Source: Burkholderiales bacterium
GTDB taxonomy: Bacteria; Pseudomonadota; Gammaproteobacteria; Burkholderiales; Burkholderiaceae_E
NCBI GenBank assembly: GCA_029977705.1
Contig: JAPOKJ010000013.1
Location: 1 to 64,000 of the forward strand
Direction of reading: 5' to 3'
DNA length: 64,000 bases
Each line of letters opens with the position of its first letter. Within the stretch, counting starts at the first letter, position 1. This document shows, piece after piece, positions 1-8,964 of the stretch. The notes below the pieces were generated by a model that saw nothing but the letters and a program-made list of their open reading frames with translations, made no database searches and was not told the DNA's origin. A program made the position numbers and the translations under genes.

Positions 1-2267
1 AGCCAGAAATCGCTGCGCGCGGCCAGCAGGGCATCGAGCAGCGCGGCACGATCGGCGGCCGAGGAGGACAGATCGCCACGCCGGGGCCAGGCGCCGGTCA
101 GATCCAGTTCATCCAACAAGGACGGTCGCGGCCAGCGCGACAAGTCCATGCCCAGCACGGCGACCAGACGCACGGGCGGCAGCAAGCCGTCGCCCAGCGC
201 CATGAAGTTGATGCCACCCGACAGTTGCAGGCTGCCGCCGGAGGCCGTCAAGGCCTGCTCCAGGCAGCGCCGGAAGATCGAGACATCGACAGCTTCGGGC
301 GCGCCGGTCGCTGCAGTGGCTTGCAGCCGTGCCAGGCGATTGAGTGCCAGGCGCAAGGCCATCACGTCCTCGCGCAAGGCTTCACCGTCAGGGGCAGGCA
401 GCAAGGGGTCGACCCAGTCAATCAGCCATGTATCGATCTGCTCGACCCACTGCGCCAACGTCAGGGCTTCCTGTGTCAGGCGCTCAAGGCTGCGCAGCAG
501 GCCGATCAGGCTGTCCAGTTGCGCCAGGTCCTGCGGGCTGGACAAGGGCAAGGCACGCCGGTCCACCACGAGTTCACCGATCTGCAACGCGGGCGCCTCA
601 TGACCGCCAGCAGGCTGGGGCAGCGCCGCGCCGAGCAGCAGACGCTCAAGGGCGGCATCAAAGCCATGACGTTCACCGCGATTGGTGATGAAACCAGCCG
701 CGGCCAGGCGTTCATGCCATTGCGCCGCCTGCGTCGCCTCCAACTGCACCAGGCGTGAGAACAAGGGCTGCGCCAGCCATGCGGCCAGTTGTTCCAGCGA
801 GAAGGCGGACCAGCGCAATGCCAGCAGATCGAGCAGCAGCACGGACAGCGCGCCGCTGGGACGCGCAGCCGGTGCGATGCGGTAGGCCATTCGGCCGGTG
901 CCCTCACCTGCCGTACCGAAGACCTGATGGATGGCCGGCCGCGCAGCCTCCAGATCGGTGCACAGGATCAGGCAATCAGAGGGCTTCAGGTCGGCTTGTG
1001 GCCCTTCCAGGCGGCGCAGCAAGGCTTCGCGCAACAGCAGCAGCTGATGGGTCAGGCCTTGCCCGCCATGCACCTGCAGGCCGGAGCTCGCCAGCCCGGG
1101 CGCTTCATCAGCGGTATCAGCTTGACCAGCCTCACCGGCCTGGCCAGCCGAGACGGCAGGGTCCACGGCAGGAAATGCCGAACGGGCTTCGATCGCCTGT
1201 TGCAGATCGCGCAGCCTCCCGGGCAAGGTGGTGTCGGCGGGCACATCGATCTCGGCCAGCCCGACCGACAGGCCCGGCACGGATTCAAGATCGCGCAACT
1301 GCGCCAGGTAATCGCGCTGAGCTTTGCCCCACAGCCCCAGCAGGCGCGGCCCCTGCTCATTGAGCCAGGGCTCATCGGGCAGGAAGGACTCGGGGACCCG
1401 TCGCGCCAGCTCGGGCAGATCGTCCCAGAAGCTGCGGCAGGGATTCATGGCGAGCCAGCGCACATCCAGATGCTGGCCGAGCAAGGCCAGCAGACGCATC
1501 TGCTGCGTGGTCAGCCCCGGCAGACCCATCACGGTGATGCGGGCGATGCCCTGGGCGCGGGCCGTGGCCACCACCTGGTCCAGATCACGCTCGAAGCGGG
1601 CGAAGGGATGTTCCTCGCTCAGCTCGCCGATGTCTTCCAGGATGCGTTGCCACAGCCAGGCCTGCCAGGGTTCCAGCGCGGCAAAGCGCTCGCGCTGCTG
1701 CAATCCCAGGGCCTGGCCCTGCGGAAGCGCCGAGGCCTTGCGCTGCCAGGCCTGCAGCCAGTCGGGGCGGTTGAGCACATAGCCTTCGAAAACGCGTGCC
1801 AGCCGTTCAGCCAGATCGAACAAGGCCAGTTCGCTGCCGGGGCCGGCCTGGCTGCTGCTGGATTTCGTCGTGCCAGACTGCGGTTCACCCACCCGCGCGT
1901 CGCCCGACAAGGCACGCACCCGGGCGGCCAGTGCCTGCGGCATGTCATCGGAGCGGCGCAGGATGCGCAGCAGGCTCCAGCGCAGGCGCTCGGCCTCAAA
2001 GGGCGCCTGTGCCTGCACCCCTTCGAAGCTGTCGGTGGTCAGCTGCCAGAGAAAGCGGCCAGGCAGCAGGTAGTCCAGACCCGCCGATACTCCATGACTG
2101 CGGGCCAGATGCATATCGAGCACCGAGGCATGGGACAGGCGCGGCAGCAGGACGAGATCGCGTCCACCGAGCAAAGTACCGCTTGTTTCCATCGGCGCAC
2201 CGATGCGCAGGGCAAAGGCATCGAACCAGTTTTCCAGACGCGAGAACAGGACGATTCCCAGACCCAT
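1..2267 (-). CDS. recC: RecBCD subunit RecC (N-terminal 755 residues; runs off the window)
   Basis: This is the gamma subunit of exodeoxyribonuclease V, which with RecB and RecD processes double-strand breaks and recognises Chi. The frame is open from the ATG at 2267 to the window edge and gives about 755 residues, against roughly 1100 for a full RecC, so the C-terminal third is missing. Typical RecC features are visible: an N-terminal segment with LDYLLPGRFLWQL, then FEGYVLNRPDWLQAWQ, and near the window edge LLDALLAARSDFW. An in-frame TGA lies eight codons upstream of this ATG, and no clear ribosome site is seen. The gene follows the CopD-like gene on the same strand with a gap of about 70 bases. 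recB and recD would be expected to the left. Confidence 0.9.
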   Translation of the reverse strand, partial: MGLGIVLFSRLENWFDAFALRIGAPMETSGTLLGGRDLVLLPRLSHASVLDMHLARSHGVSAGLDYLLPGRFLWQLTTDSFEGVQAQAPFEAERLRWSLLRILRRSDDMPQALAARVRALSGDARVGEPQSGTTKSSSSQAGPGSELALFDLAERLARVFEGYVLNRPDWLQAWQRKASALPQGQALGLQQRERFAALEPWQAWLWQRILEDIGELSEEHPFARFERDLDQVVATARAQGIARITVMGLPGLTTQQMRLLALLGQHLDVRWLAMNPCRSFWDDLPELARRVPESFLPDEPWLNEQGPRLLGLWGKAQRDYLAQLRDLESVPGLSVGLAEIDVPADTTLPGRLRDLQQAIEARSAFPAVDPAVSAGQAGEAGQADTADEAPGLASSGLQVHGGQGLTHQLLLLREALLRRLEGPQADLKPSDCLILCTDLEAARPAIHQVFGTAGEGTGRMAYRIAPAARPSGALSVLLLDLLALRWSAFSLEQLAAWLAQPLFSRLVQLEATQAAQWHERLAAAGFITNRGERHGFDAALERLLLGAALPQPAGGHEAPALQIGELVVDRRALPLSSPQDLAQLDSLIGLLRSLERLTQEALTLAQWVEQIDTWLIDWVDPLLPAPDGEALREDVMALRLALNRLARLQATAATGAPEAVDVSIFRRCLEQALTASGGSLQLSGGINFMALGDGLLPPVRLVAVLGMDLSRWPRPSLLDELDLTGAWPRRGDLSSSAADRAALLDALLAARSDFW

Positions 2268-2340
2268 GGCAGGTGCTGCGTTCAGGAGTGATCAGGGACG
2301 GCAGGGGACCGGCTGCGGCGACGCGATGCGTGCGTCGGGC

Positions 2341-2802
2341 TCAGCGCCCGAACAGGGCTGCCGCCATCACCACCACGCCAATGCCGAGATTGACCAGCAC
2401 CGAGGCGCGGGTGTCTTCCATCAGGCGCGCCAGTGCGGGCCCATCCTGGGCCAGCAAGGCCTTGTGGGCGCGGGGAAACAGGACGAAGCGGATGAACAGG
2501 AACACCAGGGTCATGAAGCCGGCGAGCGCGGCCATCACATGCCAGCCCAGCGGCAAGGGAGACAGGCCATTGGCAATCGCATTGCCCATCATGGCAATGC
2601 CCGAGATCCACAGCAAGGCAATGGCCAAGAACACGAAGCGGAAGAAGCGCCCCTGAACGGACAGCATCAGGCGCGCCCTCGGCAAGCCCTCCATCTGTTC
2701 ATGCAGGCTGGGGCGAAGACAGTAGAGCATGAAGAACATGCCGCCCATCCACAGCGCCAGGCCGATCAGGTGGAGAAACATCCAGAGTTTGTTGAGGATC
2801 AT
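2341..2802 (-). CDS. CopD-like four-helix integral membrane protein
   Basis: This is a 153-residue hydrophobic protein that starts MILNKLWMFLHLIGLALWMG. It has four predicted membrane helices, near residues 5-25, 48-70, 80-102 and 132-152. The first helix with an early His and a WMGG turn, and the overall spacing, resemble the CopD/DUF2269 group of small membrane proteins, which is sometimes linked to copper or haem. No metal site is convincing here, so the function is open. The ATG overlaps the stop codon of the acyltransferase gene by four bases (ATGA), so the two are almost certainly co-translated. A longer open frame upstream only mirrors the acyltransferase gene. Confidence 0.75.
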   Translation of the reverse strand: MILNKLWMFLHLIGLALWMGGMFFMLYCLRPSLHEQMEGLPRARLMLSVQGRFFRFVFLAIALLWISGIAMMGNAIANGLSPLPLGWHVMAALAGFMTLVFLFIRFVLFPRAHKALLAQDGPALARLMEDTRASVLVNLGIGVVVMAAALFGR

Positions 2803-4361
2803 GTTGCCATCTCTTTGAACAGACGCCGCTCGACCTCGGCCGGCGTCCAGTGGCCGCTGAGCAAGGGCTCGCGCGGCATCATCATCACGGTCAGGAGCAG
2901 CTTCTCGAACTCGGGCGCAAAGCCTTCGACGATGCGCTGCGGTTTCGGACACAGGCCGCTGTCGGTGATCAGCCCGAACTGTACGCCACCTGCGTAGGAC
3001 AGGATCGACACGCCCATGCCGATATCCCCGGATTGAGGCACCCAGAACATGATGCGCTCGACCTTTTCCCCGGCCATGTGGAGCGGCTGGGCAGGGCCGG
3101 GAACATTGGTCATCACCGCGGTGGACTTGTCGGCGAACAGGCGCAGCACCTTGTCCTGGATCAGCTTGGGCGCCACACCGACGATCCCGAGAATGGCGTA
3201 GGCCATCAAGGCCTGATAACCGACCTTGAGGGCATCCATGCGACGACGCACCTCGAGCAGGCGCTCCAGCGGATTGGCAATGCCCACTGGCAGCACCAGG
3301 GGCACCAGACCGAACTTGTTGCCCAGGCGCAAGGCCTCATCGACCGGCCGCAGGTTGACCGGCACCATGGCCCGGATCTCGACATCGCGTACCCGTTCAC
3401 CCCGCCCGCGCAGATACTGGCCAATCGCGCCGGACACGCAGGAGAGCAGCACATCGTTGATGGAGCATCCCAGCACCTTGCCCACCAGCTTGACCTCCTC
3501 GATCGGCAGGGGATCGTTCCAGGCCACGCGCTTGTAATCCCCAGGCTTGCCCTTGAGGCTGGTGGGCGAGTCATTGGGCATCAGCAGCAGGGACAGGACG
3601 TCACGCGCGGCCTGCTGACCTGCACTGGCGGCATCCGCAAACAGTTCGGGTGCGGCCAGCGCATGCATCGAGGCCTGCATGGACTTTTCCATCGCCTGTT
3701 CGGTGGCTTCGATGGCGCGGATGGTGCCCTTGGTGACCGGCGCCAGGTAAGGGGTCCAGGGATTGGATTCGATCTCGCCATGGGCCCCCCGATCACCCTC
3801 TGAAAAACGTGCGGGCCCGGCATTTCCGACGGGACCGACGGCCCGGGCAGCGCCCTTGCCGAGCGCCTTCGCCTTCGCGACCGAAGGCCTGCCGCCGCCC
3901 GTATCATCGGTGAGCGACATCATCACCGCCACCAGGGCGATGCCATCGGCAATGCAGTGGTGGATGCGCGTAATCAGGGCGCTGGTGCCGCGATAGTTCT
4001 GCACCAGTTGCATCTGCCACAGGGGACGATCAGGGTCGAGCCGCTCCGTGGCCAGGTCGCCGACATGGTCCTGCAGCCGGGCGTCATCGATCTGGTCCTG
4101 CGGACCGGGCAGGTTCAGTTCGAAACAGTGGGCCGACAGGTCGAAGGCCTCGTCATCGACCCACCAGGCGGTATTGCCCTGAACCTCGACTCGCTGGCGA
4201 AAGCGCCGGTGGCGCAGCAGCCGTTCCTCGAGCAGGCGGTGCAGGCGCTGCAAGCTGACTGGGCGAGCAAAGACCGTGATCCCGACGATCACCATCAGGT
4301 TGCTTTCGCCGTCCATGCGCAACCAGGCATGGTCGACCGGCGACATCTTCTCGCGGGCCAT
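2799..4361 (-). CDS. Wax ester synthase/diacylglycerol acyltransferase (WS/DGAT)
   Basis: This is a 520-residue member of the bacterial WS/DGAT family, which moves the acyl group of acyl-CoA onto a fatty alcohol or diacylglycerol to make storage wax esters or triacylglycerol. The N-terminus has the usual MSPVDHAWLRMD stretch. The catalytic HHxxxDG motif is present as HHCIADG at residues 134-140. The C-terminal half has the NVPGP segment found in the family. The start at 4361 is chosen because an AAGGA ribosome site lies about 7-11 bases upstream and the family normally begins here; the frame stays open further upstream. An acyl-CoA-binding protein gene is transcribed divergently about 260 bases away, which fits a shared use of acyl-CoA. 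Confidence 0.92.
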   Translation of the reverse strand: MAREKMSPVDHAWLRMDGESNLMVIVGITVFARPVSLQRLHRLLEERLLRHRRFRQRVEVQGNTAWWVDDEAFDLSAHCFELNLPGPQDQIDDARLQDHVGDLATERLDPDRPLWQMQLVQNYRGTSALITRIHHCIADGIALVAVMMSLTDDTGGGRPSVAKAKALGKGAARAVGPVGNAGPARFSEGDRGAHGEIESNPWTPYLAPVTKGTIRAIEATEQAMEKSMQASMHALAAPELFADAASAGQQAARDVLSLLLMPNDSPTSLKGKPGDYKRVAWNDPLPIEEVKLVGKVLGCSINDVLLSCVSGAIGQYLRGRGERVRDVEIRAMVPVNLRPVDEALRLGNKFGLVPLVLPVGIANPLERLLEVRRRMDALKVGYQALMAYAILGIVGVAPKLIQDKVLRLFADKSTAVMTNVPGPAQPLHMAGEKVERIMFWVPQSGDIGMGVSILSYAGGVQFGLITDSGLCPKPQRIVEGFAPEFEKLLLTVMMMPREPLLSGHWTPAEVERRLFKEMAT

Positions 4362-4474
4362 GGTTGAACGTCCTTGCAGTGACTGGCCGAGGGCGGCCCG
4401 GGCGATGGGAGACAGCCCCATGCGGACCGTCCCACGCGGTTGCGGCGACCCAGCCACAGCCGACATTTCGTCCC

Positions 4475-4480
4475 TATAAT
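4475..4480 (+). promoter_or_regulatory. Candidate -10 box upstream of the acyl-CoA-binding protein gene
   Basis: A perfect TATAAT lies in the divergent region between the wax synthase gene and the acyl-CoA-binding protein gene. No good -35 hexamer sits 16-18 bases upstream. If it is used, the leader would be about 135 bases. Only the sequence match supports it. Confidence 0.35.
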
Positions 4481-4620
4481 ACCCAGTGTGCCGGTCAGTG
4501 AACACCACCGTCCGCATCCTTGTCCTGAAGGCCGACTCGATGCAAGCGGCCCGGCTCAAGGCCACACCATTTGCACCGGCGCCCCACAGGCGCCTACCGC
4601 CCCGGAAGGAGACAAGCCCC

Positions 4621-4878
4621 ATGGCAGCCCTGGACAAGAAATTTGAACAGGCCGTGGCCGATTCCAAGAATCTGCCCGAGCGCCCCGACAATGCCACCCT
4701 GCTCAAGCTTTACTCGCTCTACAAGCAGGGCAGCAGCGGCGATGTGGAGGGCAAGCGTCCGGGCTTCACCGACATGGTCGGCCGTGCCAAATGGGACGCC
4801 TGGAACGAACTCAAGGGCAAGTCACAAAAAGACGCGATGAACGAGTACATCGCGCTGATCGAGAGCCTGAAGGGCTGA
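4621..4878 (+). CDS. Acyl-CoA-binding protein (ACBP)
   Basis: This is an 85-residue protein of the ACBP family, a small cytosolic four-helix bundle that binds long-chain acyl-CoA. The family signature is clear: the LYSLYKQG segment near residues 31-38, then DVEGKRPGFTDMVGRAKWDAW and the KSQKDAMNEYI helix. The start is set by an AAGGAG ribosome site a few bases upstream and by the usual family length; the frame also runs open to 4486 without support. ACBP is widespread in eukaryotes but patchy in bacteria. Next to a WS/DGAT gene it probably buffers or delivers acyl-CoA for storage-lipid synthesis. That role is inferred from position. Confidence 0.95.
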   Translation: MAALDKKFEQAVADSKNLPERPDNATLLKLYSLYKQGSSGDVEGKRPGFTDMVGRAKWDAWNELKGKSQKDAMNEYIALIESLKG

Positions 4879-4930
4879 TCTTCAGCCCGCATGATGGCCG
4901 GGCGGTCCAGCGTCCGGCCCGCCCCCGCCT

Positions 4931-5206
4931 TCAGGCGAAGTACTTGTCGAAGTTCTCGTTGATGTGCGCTTCGATCTTCGGTTTGAAGGCCGACAGCAGG
5001 AAGCCAAGCTTGGCGTCGACCGCGACGCTGTCCTTGGTCACCACCAGCTTGCCGTTGACACCGCTGCGCTCAAAGCGCAGGGTGTTGCCATCCCATTCGC
5101 TTTCCATGTCGAAGGACTCGGCCAGGTCATCGGCCACCTTCTGTGCGGCTTCCCTGGCCTTTTTCAGACCCAGTTTGTGTTTGCGGTTCAGGACAATGTC
5201 GGCCAT
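4931..5206 (-). CDS. Polyhydroxyalkanoic acid system family protein (PHA_gran_rgn)
   Basis: This is a 91-residue protein that matches the family annotated as putative polyhydroxyalkanoic acid system protein (PF09650-type). It shows an N-terminal KHKLGLKKAREAAQKVADDL helix, a central WDGNTLRFERSGVNGKLVV strand pair and a C-terminal FLLSAFKPKIEAHINENFDKYF. Its molecular role is not established; relatives sit near PHA synthesis genes. It lies 37 bases downstream of the transporter gene that ends the nicotinate run and may be read through from it, but a GGAG ribosome site ahead of its ATG suggests independent translation. It converges on the ACBP gene. Confidence 0.85.
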   Translation of the reverse strand: MADIVLNRKHKLGLKKAREAAQKVADDLAESFDMESEWDGNTLRFERSGVNGKLVVTKDSVAVDAKLGFLLSAFKPKIEAHINENFDKYFA

Positions 5207-5243
5207 GGCGTTGGTCTCCGGAATGTCGGGATTCTAGGCGATC

Positions 5244-6530
5244 TCAGGGCTTGCCGGTGCCCGGCGCAGCACCTTGTGCAGGGACCGCCGGCACGGCCGA
5301 GGCCGCAGGTACCGCCGCCCGGCCCTGCTGGGGCGTGGGATGCCATCCCCACAAGGCCAGCATCAGTGCGAAACCCGTGACATAGGCCAGCACCACATGC
5401 CAGCCGCCGCGCAACCAGGCGCCGGCATTGCGGGCACCCTCGAACATGCCGGCCACCGCGACACCGGCCGAGGAGCCGAACCAGAGCATCGAGCCGCCAA
5501 AGCCGACAGCATAGGCCAGGATGCCCCAATCGAAGCCGCCCTGGTGCAAGGCCAGCGCGGTGAGCGGAATGTTGTCAAAGACCGCAGAGACAAAGCCGAG
5601 CACGAAGGCGGTTTGCCAGGATGCCGGTGGCAGGTGGTGCACCGGCATCAGGCTGGCCGCGAACACCAGGCTGAGCAGGAAGGCGGCCCCGCGCAGGGCG
5701 CCGGGCAACAATGACCAAGCCGGCCTGCGCAAGGGCGCCGTCAACAGGATGACCGCCCATACGGCCAGACCGAGCCAAGGCGCTGCCTGGGCCTGCGCGC
5801 CCATGAACTGGTTGGCATAGACATTCATCGCGATCGCCCCGAGCAGGATCGCCGCAACAATGAAAAGGCGCAGGCCGTCCAGCCGTGTGCCCGGAATTTC
5901 GTCCCGCATGATCGGCTGGTGGCGGTGCTGCTGCAGCGCTGCCGGAATACCGCAGACCAGCAAGGCCGCCACCGCGGCGATGTAGGCCGGCAGCACGGCC
6001 AGCGGCGAGACCCCCCCCAGCCACATCATGGTGGTGGTGGTGTCGCCCACCACGGAACCCGAGCCGCCGGCATTGGAGGCGGCCACAATGGCCGCCAGGT
6101 AACCGATGTGGACCTTGTGACGGAACACGGTCTGGGCGATGGTGGCACCGATCAGGGCAGCTGCAATGTTGTCGAGGAAGGAGGACAGCACGAACACCAT
6201 CACCAGCAGCATGAAGCCGCCCTTCCAGTCGTCGGGCAGGACGCGCGGCAGCAAGGCCGGTATCTGGCTCTTTTCGAAGTGGTCGGACAGGAGCGCAAAG
6301 CCGGTGAGCAGCCCCAGCAGGTTGGCCAGGGTCACCCATTCGTGCGCCAGATGGGCCTGCAGGCCGGCCAGACCCGGCCCAGCGTCGAAACCGGAGCCGA
6401 TCCAGCGCAAGGCCACGATGGCCAGCATGCCGCAGACCGCGACCTGCAGGGTCCGGCCATGCAGCAGGGCGACACCGGCAAGGGTCAGACCAAAAAAGAT
6501 GAATTCAAGGGGCACGCCGAGCAGCATCAT
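5244..6530 (-). CDS. ArsB/NhaD-type ion transporter (putative Na+/H+ antiporter or anion carrier)
   Basis: This is a 428-residue membrane protein of the ion-transporter superfamily that includes NhaD, ArsB and citrate carriers. Two inverted halves are visible, each with a re-entrant motif. The first has SSFLDNIAAALIGATIAQT, then SNAGGSGSVVGDTTTTMMW. The second has SAVFDNIPLTALAL, then GFGGSMLWFGSSAGVAVAG. The FLDN and FDN segments and the GDTTTT turn are typical of NhaD-like proteins. The last 35 residues are Ala/Pro-rich and look like a soluble tail. The start lies 12 bases after the pncB stop, so it is probably the last gene of the nicotinate operon. It could balance ions or carry a carboxylate pathway intermediate; the sequence does not decide. 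Confidence 0.85.
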   Translation of the reverse strand: MMLLGVPLEFIFFGLTLAGVALLHGRTLQVAVCGMLAIVALRWIGSGFDAGPGLAGLQAHLAHEWVTLANLLGLLTGFALLSDHFEKSQIPALLPRVLPDDWKGGFMLLVMVFVLSSFLDNIAAALIGATIAQTVFRHKVHIGYLAAIVAASNAGGSGSVVGDTTTTMMWLGGVSPLAVLPAYIAAVAALLVCGIPAALQQHRHQPIMRDEIPGTRLDGLRLFIVAAILLGAIAMNVYANQFMGAQAQAAPWLGLAVWAVILLTAPLRRPAWSLLPGALRGAAFLLSLVFAASLMPVHHLPPASWQTAFVLGFVSAVFDNIPLTALALHQGGFDWGILAYAVGFGGSMLWFGSSAGVAVAGMFEGARNAGAWLRGGWHVVLAYVTGFALMLALWGWHPTPQQGRAAVPAASAVPAVPAQGAAPGTGKP

Positions 6531-6541
6531 GGCAAGGCCTG

Positions 6542-7732
6542 TCAGCCCTTGATCTCGAACACCTGGCGCAGATAGCGCAGGTAGTTCTCGTCATCGCACA
6601 TGTTCTTGGACGGTGTATCGGACAGCTTGGCCACCGGTTGTCCGTTGCAGCGGACCATCTTGATGACGATCTGCAAGGCGGTATAGCCCAGATCATTGGT
6701 CAGGTTGGTGCCGATGCCGAAGGCCAGGCGGGTGCGTTCATGAAAGCGCAGGAACAGTTCGATCGCCAGGGGAAAGGTCAGGCTGTCCGAGAAGATCAGG
6801 GTCTTGGTGCGCGGATCGACCCGGTTGGCCTCGTAGTGGCGGATCATGCGCTCGCCCCACTCGAAGGGATTGCCTGAATCATGGCGGGCCCCGTCGAACA
6901 GCTTGCAGAAGAACATGTCGTAGTCGCGCAGGAAGGCTTCCAGGCCAAAGACATCGGACAGCGCAATGCCCAGGTCGCCGCGGTATTCCTTGGCCCAGGA
7001 CTCGAAGGCAAAGGTCTGCGAATCGCGCAGGCGCGGCCCCAGGGCCTGGCAGGCCTGCAGGTATTCATGGGCCATCGTCCCCAACGGTGTCAGCCCATGC
7101 TTCATGGCCAGCAACACATTCGAGGTGCCCGCAAAGACGTTGCCCAGCTGCGCCTTGCAGGCCAGGATGACCTCCTCCTGCCAAAGGCGTGAAAAGCGCC
7201 TGCGCGTGCCATAGTCGGCGATCCTCAGTTCGGCATCCTTGACCTTGGCCAGCGCTGGCGTCTGGTTGATCAGATCGATCTTTTGCTGCAGGCGGCGACG
7301 CCCCTCGGCATAGGCGGGCGAGGGCTGGGTGCGCCGGAAATAGATCTCGTTGACGATCGACAGCACCGGGATCTCGAACAGGATGGTGTGAAGCCAGGGG
7401 CCCTTGATCAGGATGTCGATCTCACCAGGCTTGTCTGGCGAGGGACTGACCGAGATGTACTTGCGGTTCATCTGGAACAGGCCGAGAAAATCGACGAAGT
7501 CGCTCTTGATGAAGCGCATGCCGCGCAGGTAGTCGAGCTCGCGCTCGCGAAAGCGCAGCGTGCACAGGTGATCGAGCTCCTCGTTGATCTCGTCCAGGTA
7601 GGGGCACAGATCGACGCCCTCGTTGCGGCACTTGAAACGGTATTCGACCTGCGCCCCGGGGAACTGATGCAGCACCACCTGCATCATCGTGAACTTGTAC
7701 AGGTCGGTATCGAGCAGCGAGGAGATGATCAT
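6542..7732 (-). CDS. pncB: Nicotinate phosphoribosyltransferase
   Basis: This is a 396-residue nicotinate phosphoribosyltransferase. It converts nicotinate, PRPP and ATP into nicotinate mononucleotide, the entry step of the Preiss-Handler route to NAD. Motifs include the N-terminal [28 protein letters not shown], and [21 protein letters not shown] with the conserved His, followed by [18 protein letters not shown]. The length fits the PncB family. Its ATG overlaps the enamidase stop codon by four bases, so it belongs to the catabolic operon. That placement is the best evidence in the window that the substrate of the cluster is nicotinate itself. An in-frame start 60 bases upstream is possible but lies inside the enamidase gene. 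Confidence 0.95.
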   Translation of the reverse strand: MIISSLLDTDLYKFTMMQVVLHQFPGAQVEYRFKCRNEGVDLCPYLDEINEELDHLCTLRFRERELDYLRGMRFIKSDFVDFLGLFQMNRKYISVSPSPDKPGEIDILIKGPWLHTILFEIPVLSIVNEIYFRRTQPSPAYAEGRRRLQQKIDLINQTPALAKVKDAELRIADYGTRRRFSRLWQEEVILACKAQLGNVFAGTSNVLLAMKHGLTPLGTMAHEYLQACQALGPRLRDSQTFAFESWAKEYRGDLGIALSDVFGLEAFLRDYDMFFCKLFDGARHDSGNPFEWGERMIRHYEANRVDPRTKTLIFSDSLTFPLAIELFLRFHERTRLAFGIGTNLTNDLGYTALQIVIKMVRCNGQPVAKLSDTPSKNMCDDENYLRYLRQVFEIKG

Positions 7733-8937
7733 GGGGTTGCGATCAGGATCGGGACCTCGCCCGCCGGGGGCGTGTTGCGGCTGCGCTGGCACTTGATCAG
7801 ACCGTCGATCATCACCATGCCGACGCCAGGAATGTCACCCAGTTGCACCGAGTCGAGCAGGTCCTTGCCGGCCGAGTGCTGCGCCTTGTCCATGAAGACA
7901 AAGTCGGCGGGACGGCCCACTTCGATCAGCCCCTGGGGCAGCTTGCGCATGCGCGAGATGTTGCCGGTGGCAAATCCGAAGACGATCTCGGCCGGGATGT
8001 CGGCAAGCGACGAAATCAGGGCAATCAGGCGCAACATGCCCAGGGGCTGAACCCCCGAGCCGGCCGGCGCATCGGTTCCCAGGATCACCCGGTGCGGACA
8101 CTTCAGCTCCATCGCATGGCGGGCCGTGAGCAGGGCGATCTTTTCATTGCCGTTGTGCACGATCTCGATGGCCCGGCTGCTCTTTTCGCACAGTTTGCAG
8201 ACCTGCTGGTAGGGCAGCGCGGTATGGCCGCCGTTGATGTGGCCGATGACATCGGCATCGGCCTCGAGCACCACCTCGGCATCGATCAGGCCCGAACCGG
8301 GAATCGAGGGGCCGCCGGTGTGGATCGTGCTCTGGATGCCATGCTTGCGCGCCCAGTTCACCATCTGCCGGGCCTCGTCGCCCGCCTTGACCGAGCCCAG
8401 GCCGATCTCGCCGAGCAGCCTGACACCGGCTGCAGCCATGTCGGCAAAGTCCTGTTCGACCATGCCTTTTTCGATCACCGGCGCCCCTGCCAGGACCTTC
8501 ACGCCACCGCCCACGCCCGCAGCGCGCATGCCATCGAAGGCCCGCTGCGCGGTGATGGCCAGGGCCTTGACGCCGACGATGTCCTTGGGGCGGCCTGGCA
8601 GATGCACCTCGCCTGCCGAGATCATGGTGGTGACGCCACCGTGCATGCAGGACTCGATCCAACCCAGCTGGCTCTGGCGCGGTGTCCAGTCGCCGAACAC
8701 CGGATGGGTGTGCGAGTCGATCAGGCCGGGGGCGAGCGCGGTCTGGCGACAATCGATGGTCTTGTCAGCCTGTGCAGTATCGCAATCCTTGAACTTGCCG
8801 ATCGCCGTGATCAGGCCGTCCTGCACGACGATGGTGTCGGCCTCGAGGATCGGCTGATCGATGTCACCCGACAGCAGCAGGCCAATGTTCTTGATGACGA
8901 CCTTGCCGGATTTTTCGGCAATGACAGCGGTGGCCAT
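7729..8937 (-). CDS. ena: Enamidase (1,4,5,6-tetrahydro-6-oxonicotinate hydrolase)
   Basis: This is a 402-residue amidohydrolase-superfamily enzyme. Its sequence agrees over the whole length with what I recall of Eubacterium barkeri enamidase, which opens the reduced ring to give 2-formylglutarate and ammonia. Shared stretches include the N-terminal IKNIG..LSGDI...LEADTIVV, then [18 protein letters not shown] and a C-terminal SRNTPPA. Metal ligands are visible: H76 and H78 (HTH), E177 in GEIGLG, H206 in IHTGG, H233 and D289 in GTDAP. It lies between the AA_synth gene (27-base gap) and pncB (4-base overlap). A generic imidazolonepropionase-like hydrolase is the alternative, but the match is closer to enamidase. 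Confidence 0.88.
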   Translation of the reverse strand: MATAVIAEKSGKVVIKNIGLLLSGDIDQPILEADTIVVQDGLITAIGKFKDCDTAQADKTIDCRQTALAPGLIDSHTHPVFGDWTPRQSQLGWIESCMHGGVTTMISAGEVHLPGRPKDIVGVKALAITAQRAFDGMRAAGVGGGVKVLAGAPVIEKGMVEQDFADMAAAGVRLLGEIGLGSVKAGDEARQMVNWARKHGIQSTIHTGGPSIPGSGLIDAEVVLEADADVIGHINGGHTALPYQQVCKLCEKSSRAIEIVHNGNEKIALLTARHAMELKCPHRVILGTDAPAGSGVQPLGMLRLIALISSLADIPAEIVFGFATGNISRMRKLPQGLIEVGRPADFVFMDKAQHSAGKDLLDSVQLGDIPGVGMVMIDGLIKCQRSRNTPPAGEVPILIATP

Positions 8938-8964
8938 GAGGAGGCTCCTTCAAATATGGGTGGA

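Noticed and set aside
789-2291. A 500-codon open frame on the plus strand opposite recC
   Set aside because: Its translation is Gln/Gly/Ala-rich with no domain, as expected for the antisense of a GC-rich gene, while the minus strand gives a clear RecC.
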